A stretch of 64,000 nt of DNA from Candidatus Gastranaerophilales bacterium (GTDB lineage Bacteria > Cyanobacteriota > Vampirovibrionia > Gastranaerophilales > Gastranaerophilaceae), in the NCBI GenBank assembly GCA_944326115.1, contig CALVCQ010000002.1, positions 32,247-96,246 of the forward strand, given 5' to 3'. Shown here piece by piece: positions 50,525 through 60,320 of this stretch. A model generated the notes under the pieces. It had not been told where the DNA came from. It did not search any database and saw nothing but the letters and a program-made list of their open reading frames with translations. Made by a program: the position numbers and the translations under genes. The stretch's first letter is position 1, and every line of letters begins with the position of its first letter.

Positions 50525-52519
50525 ATGAAGAGTAGTCTTGCTGTATCGCCTTTTGTTGTATTTCATTCATTATTTTTACGCAAAAATAATGTCAGTTTTG
50601 CTGCAATAAAATCAGATGACACGAATTTTTACCAGAAAAGCATACCGGCACCGGAAGTAAAAACGCCAAAGAAAGATCATCCGGTTTATCTTGATGATAT
50701 TTCTTTTGCAGTTGCTAAAAAAATAGCAGAGAACGCAAATAAACTCGGAATATCAAGAACCGATTATCTGATACAGAATATCCGCTCTCTTGCTTATATT
50801 CCGCAGGTTATACCCGAACCGTCAAGAACGGCAATTGTCGGTAAAACAAATGTCACAACCCTTATTGACGGGGAACAGATTTTTGATAAAGCCGTAGAAT
50901 ACATAAAAAGCGCAAAAAACTCTATTCAGATAGAAATGTTTGAATTCCAGCACCCTTCTATAGACGGACACAAATGGCCGTCTAACGGAGCGGAAGCCGT
51001 TGCCGGTTTTGAAGAACACAACAGCCTTTTGCCGATGATAATAAAAAAGAAAAAAGAAAATCCTGATTTAAAAGTTCAGATTATCCTTGATGCACACAAA
51101 TGGTATATGGATGGAACAGGTACTCCCCTCCGGCATTATAACAATCAGGATATGATTAGATACCTTAAAACAAACGGTATTGATGTAGTTCCTTATCCAC
51201 GTCCTGCACAAAACGGTGCAGCCTTGCAGCATGTGAAACTTGTGTCTGTGGACGGTAAAAAGCTAATTATAGGCGGTATGAACTGGGGGACACATTCTAC
51301 GGCAAACCATGATGCCTGCGTTGCTATAGAGACAAGAGAAGGCAATAAAAATTCGGAAGTTGACAACATTTTAACGGAAATTTTTAACAAAGACTGGGCA
51401 TTTTCCTGGCAGCGATTAGGTCGGACAAAAATCGTAGCAGGACCGCTAACAGAAGATGATCAGCCTTTTTACAAAGGACTGAATAAAGAAATTAAGCAAG
51501 AAAATGTTGATTATATGAAAATTGTAGGGGAACTTTACAACAACGATAATGACAAAAACCGTTATGATGAAACTGATTTGTCTAAGTTGGATATTATAAA
51601 AAGGTTTCCTGTTGAAAATCCTGCAATTAAAGTCCTTTCAACAAAACCGAGAGAACTTGCTTATATAGGAGAAAAAGGCTCTGAATCTATAAGACAGTAT
51701 GTAATGGAAAAAGTAAAAACTGCAAAAAAACTGAGAGCTGAGCTTTTTGTCCTGTCTGACAAAGAAATTATACAAACAATTATAGACAGGGTTCATAAAG
51801 GAGAACTGGATGCAAAAATCATAGTGGACCCTTCTATTATAGAAGAATTTCCTTATTGCAATACTGCTTACCAAAAACTTGTGGAAAATAATATAGACGT
51901 GCGCCAGTACAAAACAGATACAAATATTACACAGAGAATGCACGGTAAATGGGCTGTGTTTGATGACAAAGAAATTCTAATCGGCTCTGCGAACTGGTCT
52001 GCTATGGCAATGAATCAGAATCTAAAAAAAGGTCAGAGAGAAGATTATGAAAAATATACCGAACAAATTAACAAAGAAATTGTCGGTTACATGAAAGCCG
52101 TAGAATCTTATGAAAATGCGGTGGGAATACCGCCAATAATAAGAAAAAAGCTTGATTATAAAGAAGTAATGATAAGGCGTGCAAAAATAAAAAAAGCTGT
52201 GAATGAAATAAATGAAACAGGAGCTGCAGTAATAAAACTTCAGGATAAAGTTTACAAATTCGATGTCAAAAACCGCTCCGATTTAAATACAATAAAAGGC
52301 TATTACAAAATCATAATTGACAGAAATAATGCAAAAGAAAAATATAAACGGGGCAATAATGAAGCGGCAATTGCTTTTGAAAAACCTGTTCTTGCAAGAG
52401 TCTTTCTCCGTCAGTTTGAAAAAGACTGGAAACACTCAGAATCTGAATATGAAAAAGTAAGAAACAGAGTATACGAAGCACCGCCTATGAACGGTACAAA
52501 ACTGGATGTGGCAGGTTAG
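50525..52519 (+). CDS. Phospholipase D-like protein with two HKD motifs
   Basis: The 664-aa PLD-superfamily enzyme has both catalytic motifs intact: HVKLVSVDGKKLIIGGMNWG and MHGKWAVFDDKEILIGSANW. Such enzymes hydrolyse phosphodiesters of lipids or nucleic acids. The N-terminus (1-35) is hydrophobic and Phe-rich with VSFAA at 23-27, like the tag of other orphans here. A helical C-terminal tail (about 520-664) is extra. SD GGAG is present. The exonuclease-like gene starts 2 nt after the stop. Confidence 0.88.
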   Translation: MKSSLAVSPFVVFHSLFLRKNNVSFAAIKSDDTNFYQKSIPAPEVKTPKKDHPVYLDDISFAVAKKIAENANKLGISRTDYLIQNIRSLAYIPQVIPEPSRTAIVGKTNVTTLIDGEQIFDKAVEYIKSAKNSIQIEMFEFQHPSIDGHKWPSNGAEAVAGFEEHNSLLPMIIKKKKENPDLKVQIILDAHKWYMDGTGTPLRHYNNQDMIRYLKTNGIDVVPYPRPAQNGAALQHVKLVSVDGKKLIIGGMNWGTHSTANHDACVAIETREGNKNSEVDNILTEIFNKDWAFSWQRLGRTKIVAGPLTEDDQPFYKGLNKEIKQENVDYMKIVGELYNNDNDKNRYDETDLSKLDIIKRFPVENPAIKVLSTKPRELAYIGEKGSESIRQYVMEKVKTAKKLRAELFVLSDKEIIQTIIDRVHKGELDAKIIVDPSIIEEFPYCNTAYQKLVENNIDVRQYKTDTNITQRMHGKWAVFDDKEILIGSANWSAMAMNQNLKKGQREDYEKYTEQINKEIVGYMKAVESYENAVGIPPIIRKKLDYKEVMIRRAKIKKAVNEINETGAAVIKLQDKVYKFDVKNRSDLNTIKGYYKIIIDRNNAKEKYKRGNNEAAIAFEKPVLARVFLRQFEKDWKHSESEYEKVRNRVYEAPPMNGTKLDVAG

Positions 52520-52521
52520 AT

Positions 52522-54270
52522 ATGAAAATTTTACCGGTTGGTATTCAAAATTATAATTATAAAAACAGGAGTTTTTCCAAGAGTTTTTCTGTAACAAATT
52601 ATTATACAACCAGCAATAATCAAAATTTTGCCGGCTTGTATTCTTATTCTGCTGTTTACCCTTATAAGCCTGCTTTCAGGGGGGATTTTTTTGAAAACAA
52701 TTTCACAAAAAAAGTTGAAGGCAAAAAATATCAGGGGCTGGGGCTGATGGAGAAAAATGAAATAGGCTCTCCCGAATGGTACGATTTTTCTAAAGTAGGC
52801 TGGAAATATTTGAGCAAAGAGCCTCTGGATTGGACAACCGCAGCACCGGAAGATTTTTATGTATTTATTCAGGCAAATGCTCTTGCTGAAGGCTATGAAT
52901 CTGCCTGGGTCAGAAGGTTTAACTATACAAACAGAAAAAAAACCCTTGCTACCTCACATTCTATAGATTCAAGAAACGTAAAAGAACCGCCGTCAAAAGA
53001 ATTTCGTAAAGACCCGTTTAAAGATAAATCTTTTGCCTCAAATATAGACGAGCTGTTAGATACACGCCGTCATAAATCGCTTGATAAACCTGTTACAGAC
53101 AAAGACGGCAACTTATGCATGGATGCTGTTGTTTTTGATACGGAAACCACCGGTACAAATACGGGTGACTCATCAAAACCGCTTGATAAAATTATTCAAA
53201 TAGGTGCAATACAGATAAAAAACGGCAAAATTATTGAAGAAACTGCATATAATCAACTTATAAATCCGGAGATGCATATACCGGAAGCGTCTTCAAATGT
53301 TCACGGTATTTTTGATAAAGATGTGGAAAAAGCGCCTGTTATGGAGCAGGTATTAAAACCCTTTGTAAACAATTATCTGAATAAGAAAAACGGGATAATC
53401 GTTGCTTATAATTCCAGGTTTGATATAAGTATGCTAAATAATGCAATAAAAGAACATAACGGTTATTCTGCTGATGAATTGAAGCCGAAAAGATATTTTA
53501 AAGTCATTGACCCGTTTCTTTTAATCCAGAGGATTCATCCTTATGTCGGTGCATCCAAACGTTTGTCGAACCAGTACAGATACTTTTTCTGCAAAAATAT
53601 GGATAATGCACACGATGCTCTTGCCGATGTAAAGGGCACTGTAAATATTTTAAAATACTCTCTTTACTATCTTGATAAACACAGAAAAGATAAAACACAG
53701 CCATTAACAATAAGAGAAGTTCTGCTTTTCCAAAACGGATTTGAAGTTCCTAATATAGATATACAGCTGGATGCTCAGGGCTGCAATGCAAGGGTGAATT
53801 TCAGAACTTCATACAGACCGGTATCATTGAGCGTTGATAACTATCATAACGGCTATATGCTTACTGCTCAGGATATAGAAGAACTCGTACCGGAAATCGG
53901 TATAGCAAACGCAAAAAAACTAATCAATGATGTCGAAGGCGAAAAAATAGATATGAAGCTGCCTAACGGCCTGCCTTTAAATGCTGCGGAAACAAGACAG
54001 AAACAAAATGCAAAAGGCATGGAAAATTCTTTTTACGTAATGAAACGCAACTTTAATAAAGTCCTTGATTTTGCAAAGATAGATGCATACGGTGATAAAT
54101 CAAAAGAAGAAATAAAAGAAATAATAACCCAAAAAGCAAAGCACTATATACACAAAGATTCTATTGATTTCTGGATGAAAAACCCAAATCCTTTTGATAT
54201 AAAAGAAGGAAATGACCTTCCTGATTTTGAAATTTCAAGACGAGTTATGCTTGAAGAGTTAACACAATAA
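52522..54270 (+). CDS. DnaQ-like 3'-5' exonuclease domain protein
   Basis: The 582-aa product has a DEDDh exonuclease domain at about 200-380: ExoI VVFDTETTGTN (D206, E208), NVHGIFD, ExoII AYNSRFDISML and ExoIII NAHDALADVKGT. The N-terminal 200 residues are novel and carry two tag-like motifs, NFAG (35-38) and AFRGD (51-55). The C-terminal 200 residues are helical with no recognised fold. It is not part of DNA polymerase III here. It is co-transcribed with the PLD gene (2-nt gap). Confidence 0.85.
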   Translation: MKILPVGIQNYNYKNRSFSKSFSVTNYYTTSNNQNFAGLYSYSAVYPYKPAFRGDFFENNFTKKVEGKKYQGLGLMEKNEIGSPEWYDFSKVGWKYLSKEPLDWTTAAPEDFYVFIQANALAEGYESAWVRRFNYTNRKKTLATSHSIDSRNVKEPPSKEFRKDPFKDKSFASNIDELLDTRRHKSLDKPVTDKDGNLCMDAVVFDTETTGTNTGDSSKPLDKIIQIGAIQIKNGKIIEETAYNQLINPEMHIPEASSNVHGIFDKDVEKAPVMEQVLKPFVNNYLNKKNGIIVAYNSRFDISMLNNAIKEHNGYSADELKPKRYFKVIDPFLLIQRIHPYVGASKRLSNQYRYFFCKNMDNAHDALADVKGTVNILKYSLYYLDKHRKDKTQPLTIREVLLFQNGFEVPNIDIQLDAQGCNARVNFRTSYRPVSLSVDNYHNGYMLTAQDIEELVPEIGIANAKKLINDVEGEKIDMKLPNGLPLNAAETRQKQNAKGMENSFYVMKRNFNKVLDFAKIDAYGDKSKEEIKEIITQKAKHYIHKDSIDFWMKNPNPFDIKEGNDLPDFEISRRVMLEELTQ

Positions 54271-54343
54271 CCTAATCCGGTGTTGCAGGCGCCGCCGGCG
54301 TCTTGAAGTCAGACATTCCGGGACATATTTTCCTGTATAAAAA

Positions 54344-55291
54344 TTATACACTTAAAAATTTCTTAAACATTGTGCCGATTTTGTCTCCAAAAGCATAAGC
54401 CTCTACTTCGAGCGGATTATTTCTATATGTATCACTGCCGGTGCCAAATATATTCAAACCTTCATATTCACTGTTTGCTCTTAAATGTTCAAAAGCCTTT
54501 CTTGCTTCCGGTGAATCGGCTTTAAATTTTGACAGTTTTAATACTTCCGCAAAATTTTGTCTTACCTCTTTAGCAAGTTCCTGTATCCAAGCATTTTTCA
54601 TCTTTGCCAGAAATTCTTTAACCGTACCGGCTTCTCGGGCACGACTGTATGCAATACTAAAATGTACTGACTGATAAGGGGTTCTTATTGCGTTGTTTAT
54701 ATAATTATCCACTGTTGATTCAACATACTTTTCAACAGTAAGACCTTCCGTACGCAGCATATTAGTAAATTGTTCACAGTGTTTCAGCTCATGAGAAAGC
54801 ATAGTAAGCTGCTGGTCTTTTGTTAATTTTGTTACAAATCCTGATGAATAAGTGATTTTATTTAACATCGGATTATAGCCGCCGGTTATAGACATTAAAC
54901 CGTCATTGCCATTTATTAATATTTCTTTTGGAGCAATGCCTTTAAGCCCCATGTAATCGACCATTTCATTATAGGCATTGTCAATAAAGTCTTTTCCTGA
55001 CAGATTTTTTAATTTTTCAAAACGCACCTGTAATTCTTGAGGAATATCTTTTAGTACATCCGCTCTTCTTGCCTTTATTTTACCACGGGAAAGAATTGCA
55101 ACAGCAGTACCTGCTGCAAGTGCCAATCCTGCCCATAACAAGCCCTTTAACTTTTGATTTTTATTCGGCGTTTGTTTTTTTATTTCACGTTGAATATACT
55201 GCTTATCTGTAACGGGTGTTTTATTTACTGATTTATTATTTTTTACCGGTTTATTAGTTGTTACCCCTGAAAAACTTACAGGATAAATCAT
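54344..55291 (-). CDS. Membrane-anchored HEXXH metallopeptidase-like protein
   Basis: The 315-aa product starts MIYPVSFSGVTTNK, with the Phe-Gly motif at 5-9. It has a Lys-rich linker, one membrane helix (about 50-67), and a domain with HELKH (167-171) in LTMLSHELKHCEQF. E297 in LEVEAYAFGDKIG is a good third zinc ligand for a gluzincin (M48-like). The fold is inferred from these motifs only. It is convergent with the exonuclease gene; a GC-rich dyad lies between. Confidence 0.65.
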   Translation of the reverse strand: MIYPVSFSGVTTNKPVKNNKSVNKTPVTDKQYIQREIKKQTPNKNQKLKGLLWAGLALAAGTAVAILSRGKIKARRADVLKDIPQELQVRFEKLKNLSGKDFIDNAYNEMVDYMGLKGIAPKEILINGNDGLMSITGGYNPMLNKITYSSGFVTKLTKDQQLTMLSHELKHCEQFTNMLRTEGLTVEKYVESTVDNYINNAIRTPYQSVHFSIAYSRAREAGTVKEFLAKMKNAWIQELAKEVRQNFAEVLKLSKFKADSPEARKAFEHLRANSEYEGLNIFGTGSDTYRNNPLEVEAYAFGDKIGTMFKKFLSV

Positions 55292-55490
55292 TACAATTCG
55301 CCTTTCACTAACACTGTTTATGTATTAATTAAAACAAATCGCAGATAAAAATTGCGCCTGACTCATTAAAATTCAAAAAAATTCTTGATAAAACATTTCC
55401 GCCCGACCATTTTGGAGGCGTTATACACGATGAGACAAGTGTATGCCGGATTAGACAATTTATTATAATAAAGAAAAAATTTATCTCAAT

Positions 55491-56273
55491 TTACATTATT
55501 TTTTCCAGTCCATATATAAAATCATTATGTTTAGCAACATATTTTATAGCAAGCTTAACTCCGTCCATATAGCACTGCCTGTCCATAGAATCGTGGCGGA
55601 TAGACAGAATCTGACCGGAAGCACCGAACAAAACCTCTTGAGAAGCAATGTATCCGGGCATTCTGACAGAGTGGATATGTATATCAGAGTATGATTTTCC
55701 GCCTCTGGCGCCTTGAATTGTTTCTGTTTCATGACAATTGCCTGTTTCAAAGGTCATATTGCCGGACTCTGACATCATCAGGGCTGTTTTTATTGCAGTA
55801 CCGGATGGGGCATCTTTTTTCTGGTTGTGGTGGAGTTCTATGATTTCAGCATTGTCAAAATATTTTGCTGCCTGTTTTGCAAACATCATCATAAGAATTG
55901 CGCCTGTAGAAAAATTCGGAGCAATAAGACAGCCGAGTCCTTTTTCCTGAGAAAGTGCATTTAATATTTCTATCTGCTCATCGGAAAGACCTGTTGTCCC
56001 GATAACCGGACGAACCCCGTTTTCAAGACAAATTTTTGCATTTTCAAAAACATACTTCGGCTGGGTAAAGTCTACCATAACATCTGGCTTGTGCATTTCT
56101 ATTGTTTTTTTTAAATCCCCTATGATTCTGACCTCCTTGGTCGGGCAGACCTGTTTGTCTATCTGATTTATATCTACAGCGCAAACAAGGTCAAGATTTT
56201 CATCGTCACAAACAGCTTTTACAACCTCCTGTCCCATTTTTCCCATTGCACCAACAACACCCACTTTTATCAT
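55491..56273 (-). CDS. dapB: 4-hydroxy-tetrahydrodipicolinate reductase
   Basis: DapB reduces HTPA to tetrahydrodipicolinate in lysine/diaminopimelate synthesis, using NAD(P)H. The 260-aa product has the Rossmann motif GVVGAMGKMGQEV, DFTQP, GTTGLS and the catalytic ELHHNQKKDAPSGTA. It stands alone. SD AGGATAAA lies before the ATG. Confidence 0.96.
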   Translation of the reverse strand: MIKVGVVGAMGKMGQEVVKAVCDDENLDLVCAVDINQIDKQVCPTKEVRIIGDLKKTIEMHKPDVMVDFTQPKYVFENAKICLENGVRPVIGTTGLSDEQIEILNALSQEKGLGCLIAPNFSTGAILMMMFAKQAAKYFDNAEIIELHHNQKKDAPSGTAIKTALMMSESGNMTFETGNCHETETIQGARGGKSYSDIHIHSVRMPGYIASQEVLFGASGQILSIRHDSMDRQCYMDGVKLAIKYVAKHNDFIYGLEKIM

Positions 56274-56417
56274 ATATTTTATCCTTTCACCATTTTATAA
56301 ATTATTTATCATCAAAATTCTGTTTTTTATATTAACCATATAAATTAATATACATCTTTTTGTAATTTTTGTATAATATATAAGCTGATAATAAAAAACA
56401 TCAGGAGAGCCGAAACA

Positions 56418-58709
56418 ATGATAAATAAACAAGCACATTCCGATTTGGAAAAATCTCTTTTTGAGTCTGTTGACTCCAAAACACCGGATTATATAAAAAA
56501 TAACAAACTTATTGATTTAAGCAACAAAGATGAGTTTATATTCAAACTAAAAAAAGAACACCTTGAGCCTTATGATAAAGAAAGAAATCCTCAGGGGCTG
56601 AATTTAAAAGAATGGTTTAAAAACTATGCTAAAGAAGCCGAAGTATCAACAGCAGGTATCAGAGGGCCGCAAAATATTTTGTATCCGCACGATACACGCT
56701 TCCCTATTAATTTAATAGGTATAATGCTTGCTACAGAGGCAAAAGCGCTGGTCGCAAGAGAACAGTATAAAGATACAGAATTAATAAAACTTGCAGGTTG
56801 TGAAGTACGCTACAACTCGCAGGAGTTTTTGGAACTTATTGCCCGTATTCAGGCTGCACACGGAATTAAAACACTTGTTCCCGTAGAAAGAAAAACAATT
56901 CCTATCTGGATGGCGTCTTTTCTTGCTTTTAAGCTGGATTTGTTAGGCGGTGAATATATTACCTCAAGCCACGGGATTTCCGTTAAAAACGCTACAAAAG
57001 ACCTGAACTCTCAAGGCAGCCAGTATTTGCCCGAAGAATCAATGCTCTTTGTTGAAAAAATCAGATATATATTCTCAGAAGTTGAAAAAAACGGCTGTTA
57101 CGATATAAAAATTGCAGCCAATGACAATCCGCTGATTTCAGAAGATGTAATGAAAGAATTAAATGACGGTGTAACGCTATATAAACAGTATCTTTTAGAC
57201 GGTGTTGCTAAAGATGCAAACCTGAATTTAATAAAAAACATAAAAGAAAGAATTGTTATCGAAAACGTTGGCGGCTCTGCATATAGAACGCTTAGCAGAA
57301 TTCTTAAAGAATTGAATATAGAAGACAAATTTGTCTGGATGAACAAAGAAGAAGACCCGTTCTTCCACGGAATCGGCAAATACGACACAGACCCAAAAGG
57401 CAACAAAACCTTCTATGACTATTCTGTAGACGCTACTGTGATTTCAAAAGACAAAGACGGAAAACCATATTTCCCTGTGATTAAGTCTTTAAAATACGAA
57501 GAAAAATTAAAAGACTGCCCGCTGGGAACAGTCGTATTAATTACAGACCCTGACCATGACAGGCTCACCGTATGCCAGATAGAAAACGCTGATAAAACAG
57601 AATTTTTAAAGACTCTCGGGGTTGATTATGTAGACCTTGGCAGCGGCAGAATTTTAACAGTGTTTACCGCAAACCAGTCCTTCCTGATGATTATGGATTT
57701 TTGGATGCAGCAGCTAAAAACTGACGGATTGTTTGATAAACACCCGAGATTTATGATAAAAACTACTGCCTCAGCACGTTCATGGGATGAATGGGCTAAG
57801 AAAAACGAGATTAAAGTAGTTAATGTACCTGTCGGGTTTAAAGAAATTGCTAACATAATGAAAAAAGTTGAAAAACAGATTATAGAACATCCGAACAATG
57901 ATGTTGTAGTGACAGATGTTCTCGGAAATGACATAAACCTCGGCATCAATCCAAAACTCATCTTTGGCGGAGAAGAATCAGGCGGTATGATTATTGGTTC
58001 CGAATCCATAATAAAATCACTGGCAGGAAGAGCCGCCATTGCAATGAGAGAAAAAAGCGCAACAGAAGCCATTGTTGTTGCTTCTGCACTAAGCGCTTAT
58101 CTGGAAAAAGAAGGAAAAACAATGTCTGAATATCTGGAAGATGTTTTTAAAACTAACGAAATTATTTCAAAATTTGATATAAGAGAAGACATTGCCTACT
58201 ATAACGAGTCAGAACCCGATATAGAAAAACTAAAACAGGCAAAAGTTGCTGGCGAAGCACAAAGAACTAAAAACGATGTGTTCTACCTCACAATGGCTGT
58301 TGCTAAAAAAATGGGTAAGATGAATCTTGAGCAAATTAAAGAAATTCTTAAAGACACATTTAAAGAATTGAATTTTGACAATCTTACAGATGTAAAATTT
58401 GTGGGTGACGGTACATATCTGGAATTCACTGACAAGTTTATAGAAATCCGCCCCTCAGGCACAGATGCAAAAACAAAAGCCTACGGAGCAGGCGCAAGCA
58501 AAGAAGAAATCAAAAACTTTGCAAGAATCATGGGTAATTACTCCGGTGATTTGACAGCATTGTATGAAAAATATGTTGATATGGACTTGTATAAAAATTC
58601 AAAAGAACTGTCGTTGAAAGATTATGCGCTGTTCACAAACAAAGATGCAAACAATGCCTCATTTGTAATTCCTGATTATAAACAAACACTCATATTTAAT
58701 GAAGATTAA
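56418..58709 (+). CDS. Large phosphohexomutase (PGM/PMM superfamily)
   Basis: The 763-aa product has the four superfamily sites: STAGIRGPQN, the phosphoserine loop ITSSHGIS (usually TASHNP), the metal loop TDPDHDRLT, the sugar loop FGGEESGG and the phosphate site RPSGTDAKTKAYGAG. It converts hexose-1- and -6-phosphates. It is about 200-300 residues longer than usual bacterial PGM/PMM, with an extra N-terminal part (about 1-75) and an insertion between sites two and three. SD AGGAGA is present. The precise sugar is unknown. Confidence 0.88.
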   Translation: MINKQAHSDLEKSLFESVDSKTPDYIKNNKLIDLSNKDEFIFKLKKEHLEPYDKERNPQGLNLKEWFKNYAKEAEVSTAGIRGPQNILYPHDTRFPINLIGIMLATEAKALVAREQYKDTELIKLAGCEVRYNSQEFLELIARIQAAHGIKTLVPVERKTIPIWMASFLAFKLDLLGGEYITSSHGISVKNATKDLNSQGSQYLPEESMLFVEKIRYIFSEVEKNGCYDIKIAANDNPLISEDVMKELNDGVTLYKQYLLDGVAKDANLNLIKNIKERIVIENVGGSAYRTLSRILKELNIEDKFVWMNKEEDPFFHGIGKYDTDPKGNKTFYDYSVDATVISKDKDGKPYFPVIKSLKYEEKLKDCPLGTVVLITDPDHDRLTVCQIENADKTEFLKTLGVDYVDLGSGRILTVFTANQSFLMIMDFWMQQLKTDGLFDKHPRFMIKTTASARSWDEWAKKNEIKVVNVPVGFKEIANIMKKVEKQIIEHPNNDVVVTDVLGNDINLGINPKLIFGGEESGGMIIGSESIIKSLAGRAAIAMREKSATEAIVVASALSAYLEKEGKTMSEYLEDVFKTNEIISKFDIREDIAYYNESEPDIEKLKQAKVAGEAQRTKNDVFYLTMAVAKKMGKMNLEQIKEILKDTFKELNFDNLTDVKFVGDGTYLEFTDKFIEIRPSGTDAKTKAYGAGASKEEIKNFARIMGNYSGDLTALYEKYVDMDLYKNSKELSLKDYALFTNKDANNASFVIPDYKQTLIFNED

Positions 58710-58851
58710 CGAAATATCAGGAAAAAATCAAAAGAAGAACAAAATGTAATTTTCTTCGAATACTTATTCCGTAAAAAAAGAAGCGCCGATTATATAGCAG
58801 TGTGCCTTTTGAATTTAATCATACAGTTTTTTAAGAATACACAAATAATTT

Positions 58852-59481
58852 ATGAAATTAATTAAAATATATCAAATGTTTTATACACCGCATGGGTTAA
58901 GCAAAAAGTATAAAAAAATTGATGAATATTTATTACGTGGACCACACCCGGGAATTGCGGATTTAATTGAATTGAAAAACGCAGGTGTGACACAGATTTA
59001 CGATTTCAGACACAAAGGAACACGAGGATTTAAATTTATAGAAAAATATTTTTGCAAAGAGCTTGGAATAAAATACATAAGATGTCCGTTCAGTTACCTT
59101 CACAAACAATATCCTTCTTTAAGAGATTTTGATACTGTTGCAATCAGCGTAAAGCATGCCGGCGAACAAGGAGGAAAAACCTTATTCCATTGTAATTCCG
59201 GCAGCCATAGAACCGCTCACATGGCTGCATTTTACGATATTACAAGAGGAGAACGACTGGATGATATTTTTTTAGGTTTTGGCATAGCTGAATATGCAAA
59301 AAGAGTACAAGAAGCAATAAATAGACATTTTTATCAACAAAAATATTTTAATAGAGAAGAAAAAGCAGAAAAAACATTAAACCCGATAACATACTTGAAA
59401 AACAAATTTAACAACAAAGTAGTCAAAGGAATACAAGAAGCTCATGCTTCGTTTATTGCAATAGTAACAAGATTCAAATAA
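58852..59481 (+). CDS. Protein tyrosine / dual-specificity phosphatase-like protein
   Basis: The 209-aa product has the CX5R signature HCNSGSHRT (C114 to R120) after FRHKGTRGFKF and IRCPFSYLHK. An LLRGPHPG start is typical of bacterial DSP-like proteins. The general-acid Asp is not certain. The C-terminal 60 residues are Lys-rich and helical. SD is weak. The substrate could be a protein or a phosphoinositide-like lipid. Confidence 0.78.
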   Translation: MKLIKIYQMFYTPHGLSKKYKKIDEYLLRGPHPGIADLIELKNAGVTQIYDFRHKGTRGFKFIEKYFCKELGIKYIRCPFSYLHKQYPSLRDFDTVAISVKHAGEQGGKTLFHCNSGSHRTAHMAAFYDITRGERLDDIFLGFGIAEYAKRVQEAINRHFYQQKYFNREEKAEKTLNPITYLKNKFNNKVVKGIQEAHASFIAIVTRFK

Positions 59482-59490
59482 TTTTAAATA

Positions 59491-59525
59491 AACAAAGAGC
59501 CTGCGCAATGTGCAGACTCTTTGTT
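59491..59525. terminator. Bidirectional hairpin between convergent genes
   Basis: AACAAAGAG-CTGC pairs with GCAG-CTCTTTGTT (two 1-nt bulges) around GCAATGT. It lies between the convergent phosphatase and YtxH genes. No long T run follows. Confidence 0.5.
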
Positions 59526-59547
59526 GTAACGAATTATTCTATTTAAA

Positions 59548-59817
59548 CTAAGCTTCTTTTTCTTCTTTTTTAGAGTTAATCATATTCTGGATTTTTTGCA
59601 TGATATCATCACCTTTTTTTTGCATGTCAGAGACAATATCTTCTGCTTTACCCTGAATTTCCTTAACTGTTTTTTCTGCTTTGTTTTTCAAATCTTCAGA
59701 ATTTCTTGCTAACATTTCTCTGGTTTCTTCACCTGATTGAGGTGCCAGCAAAAGACCCATAACAGCGCCGACTACACCGCCGACAATAAATCCGGCTAAA
59801 AATTTTCCTGTTGACAT
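59548..59817 (-). CDS. YtxH domain protein, 89 aa
   Basis: This small envelope protein has an N-terminal membrane helix with the YtxH signature KFLAGFIVGGVVGAVMGLLL, then APQSGEETRE. A charged coiled coil of alternating Lys and Glu follows. The family is linked to stress in Bacillus, but no biochemical role is known. It is downstream of two related small genes on the same strand. Confidence 0.85.
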   Translation of the reverse strand: MSTGKFLAGFIVGGVVGAVMGLLLAPQSGEETREMLARNSEDLKNKAEKTVKEIQGKAEDIVSDMQKKGDDIMQKIQNMINSKKEEKEA

Positions 59818-59946
59818 AAAATTTTCTCCTTTGGACTAAGCTATTCTTCTTTTAATCACTACATTATATATAATAAGTACCCTGTTCATCATTGCGCTAA
59901 TCTTTATGACAGGTGTATATTATACAATTTTTACAAATCATAATAT

Positions 59947-60306
59947 TTATCGTCTTCTAAACAGATTAAATGCAGATAAAAAGCCTTTCATAAAGCTGCT
60001 TTGCAAGAATTTAAATTTACCTGCAAAAATTGTAACTGCACCAATAACAGTTGCAGTTATTTTCTTTATTGTTGCCAGCTGATTATTTGCTGTTTTTGCT
60101 ATTGTATTGACATTAGCCAGTGTTTCTCTAAATTCTCCAAGAATGGGCATTAATTCTTCTTTGAAAGTCGTTGTAGTATCATCTAAATTCTTTGTGAGTA
60201 TTGTAAGTTGAATTAAGAACTTAACAAGATAAACCGTTATTGCAATAACTGCAGCCAGTATTACCAGAATAAGCAGTATTAAACTTACTGTAAGCGCTGT
60301 AGACAT
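59947..60306 (-). CDS. DUF948-like membrane protein, 119 aa
   Basis: It has an N-terminal TM (about 5-27), then a coiled-coil region (LTKNLDDTTTTFKEELMPIL) and a C-terminal amphipathic or membrane-associated stretch. This fits DUF948, which is often found next to YtxH genes, as here. It lies 14 nt after the upstream YtxH gene. Confidence 0.75.
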   Translation of the reverse strand: MSTALTVSLILLILVILAAVIAITVYLVKFLIQLTILTKNLDDTTTTFKEELMPILGEFRETLANVNTIAKTANNQLATIKKITATVIGAVTIFAGKFKFLQSSFMKGFLSAFNLFRRR

Positions 60307-60320
60307 GTTGTTCTCCTTTT

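Noticed and set aside
55425..55462. Small dyad (ATACAC...GTGTAT) after dapB
   Set aside because: Only 6 bp pair and no T-run follows; too weak to call a terminator.
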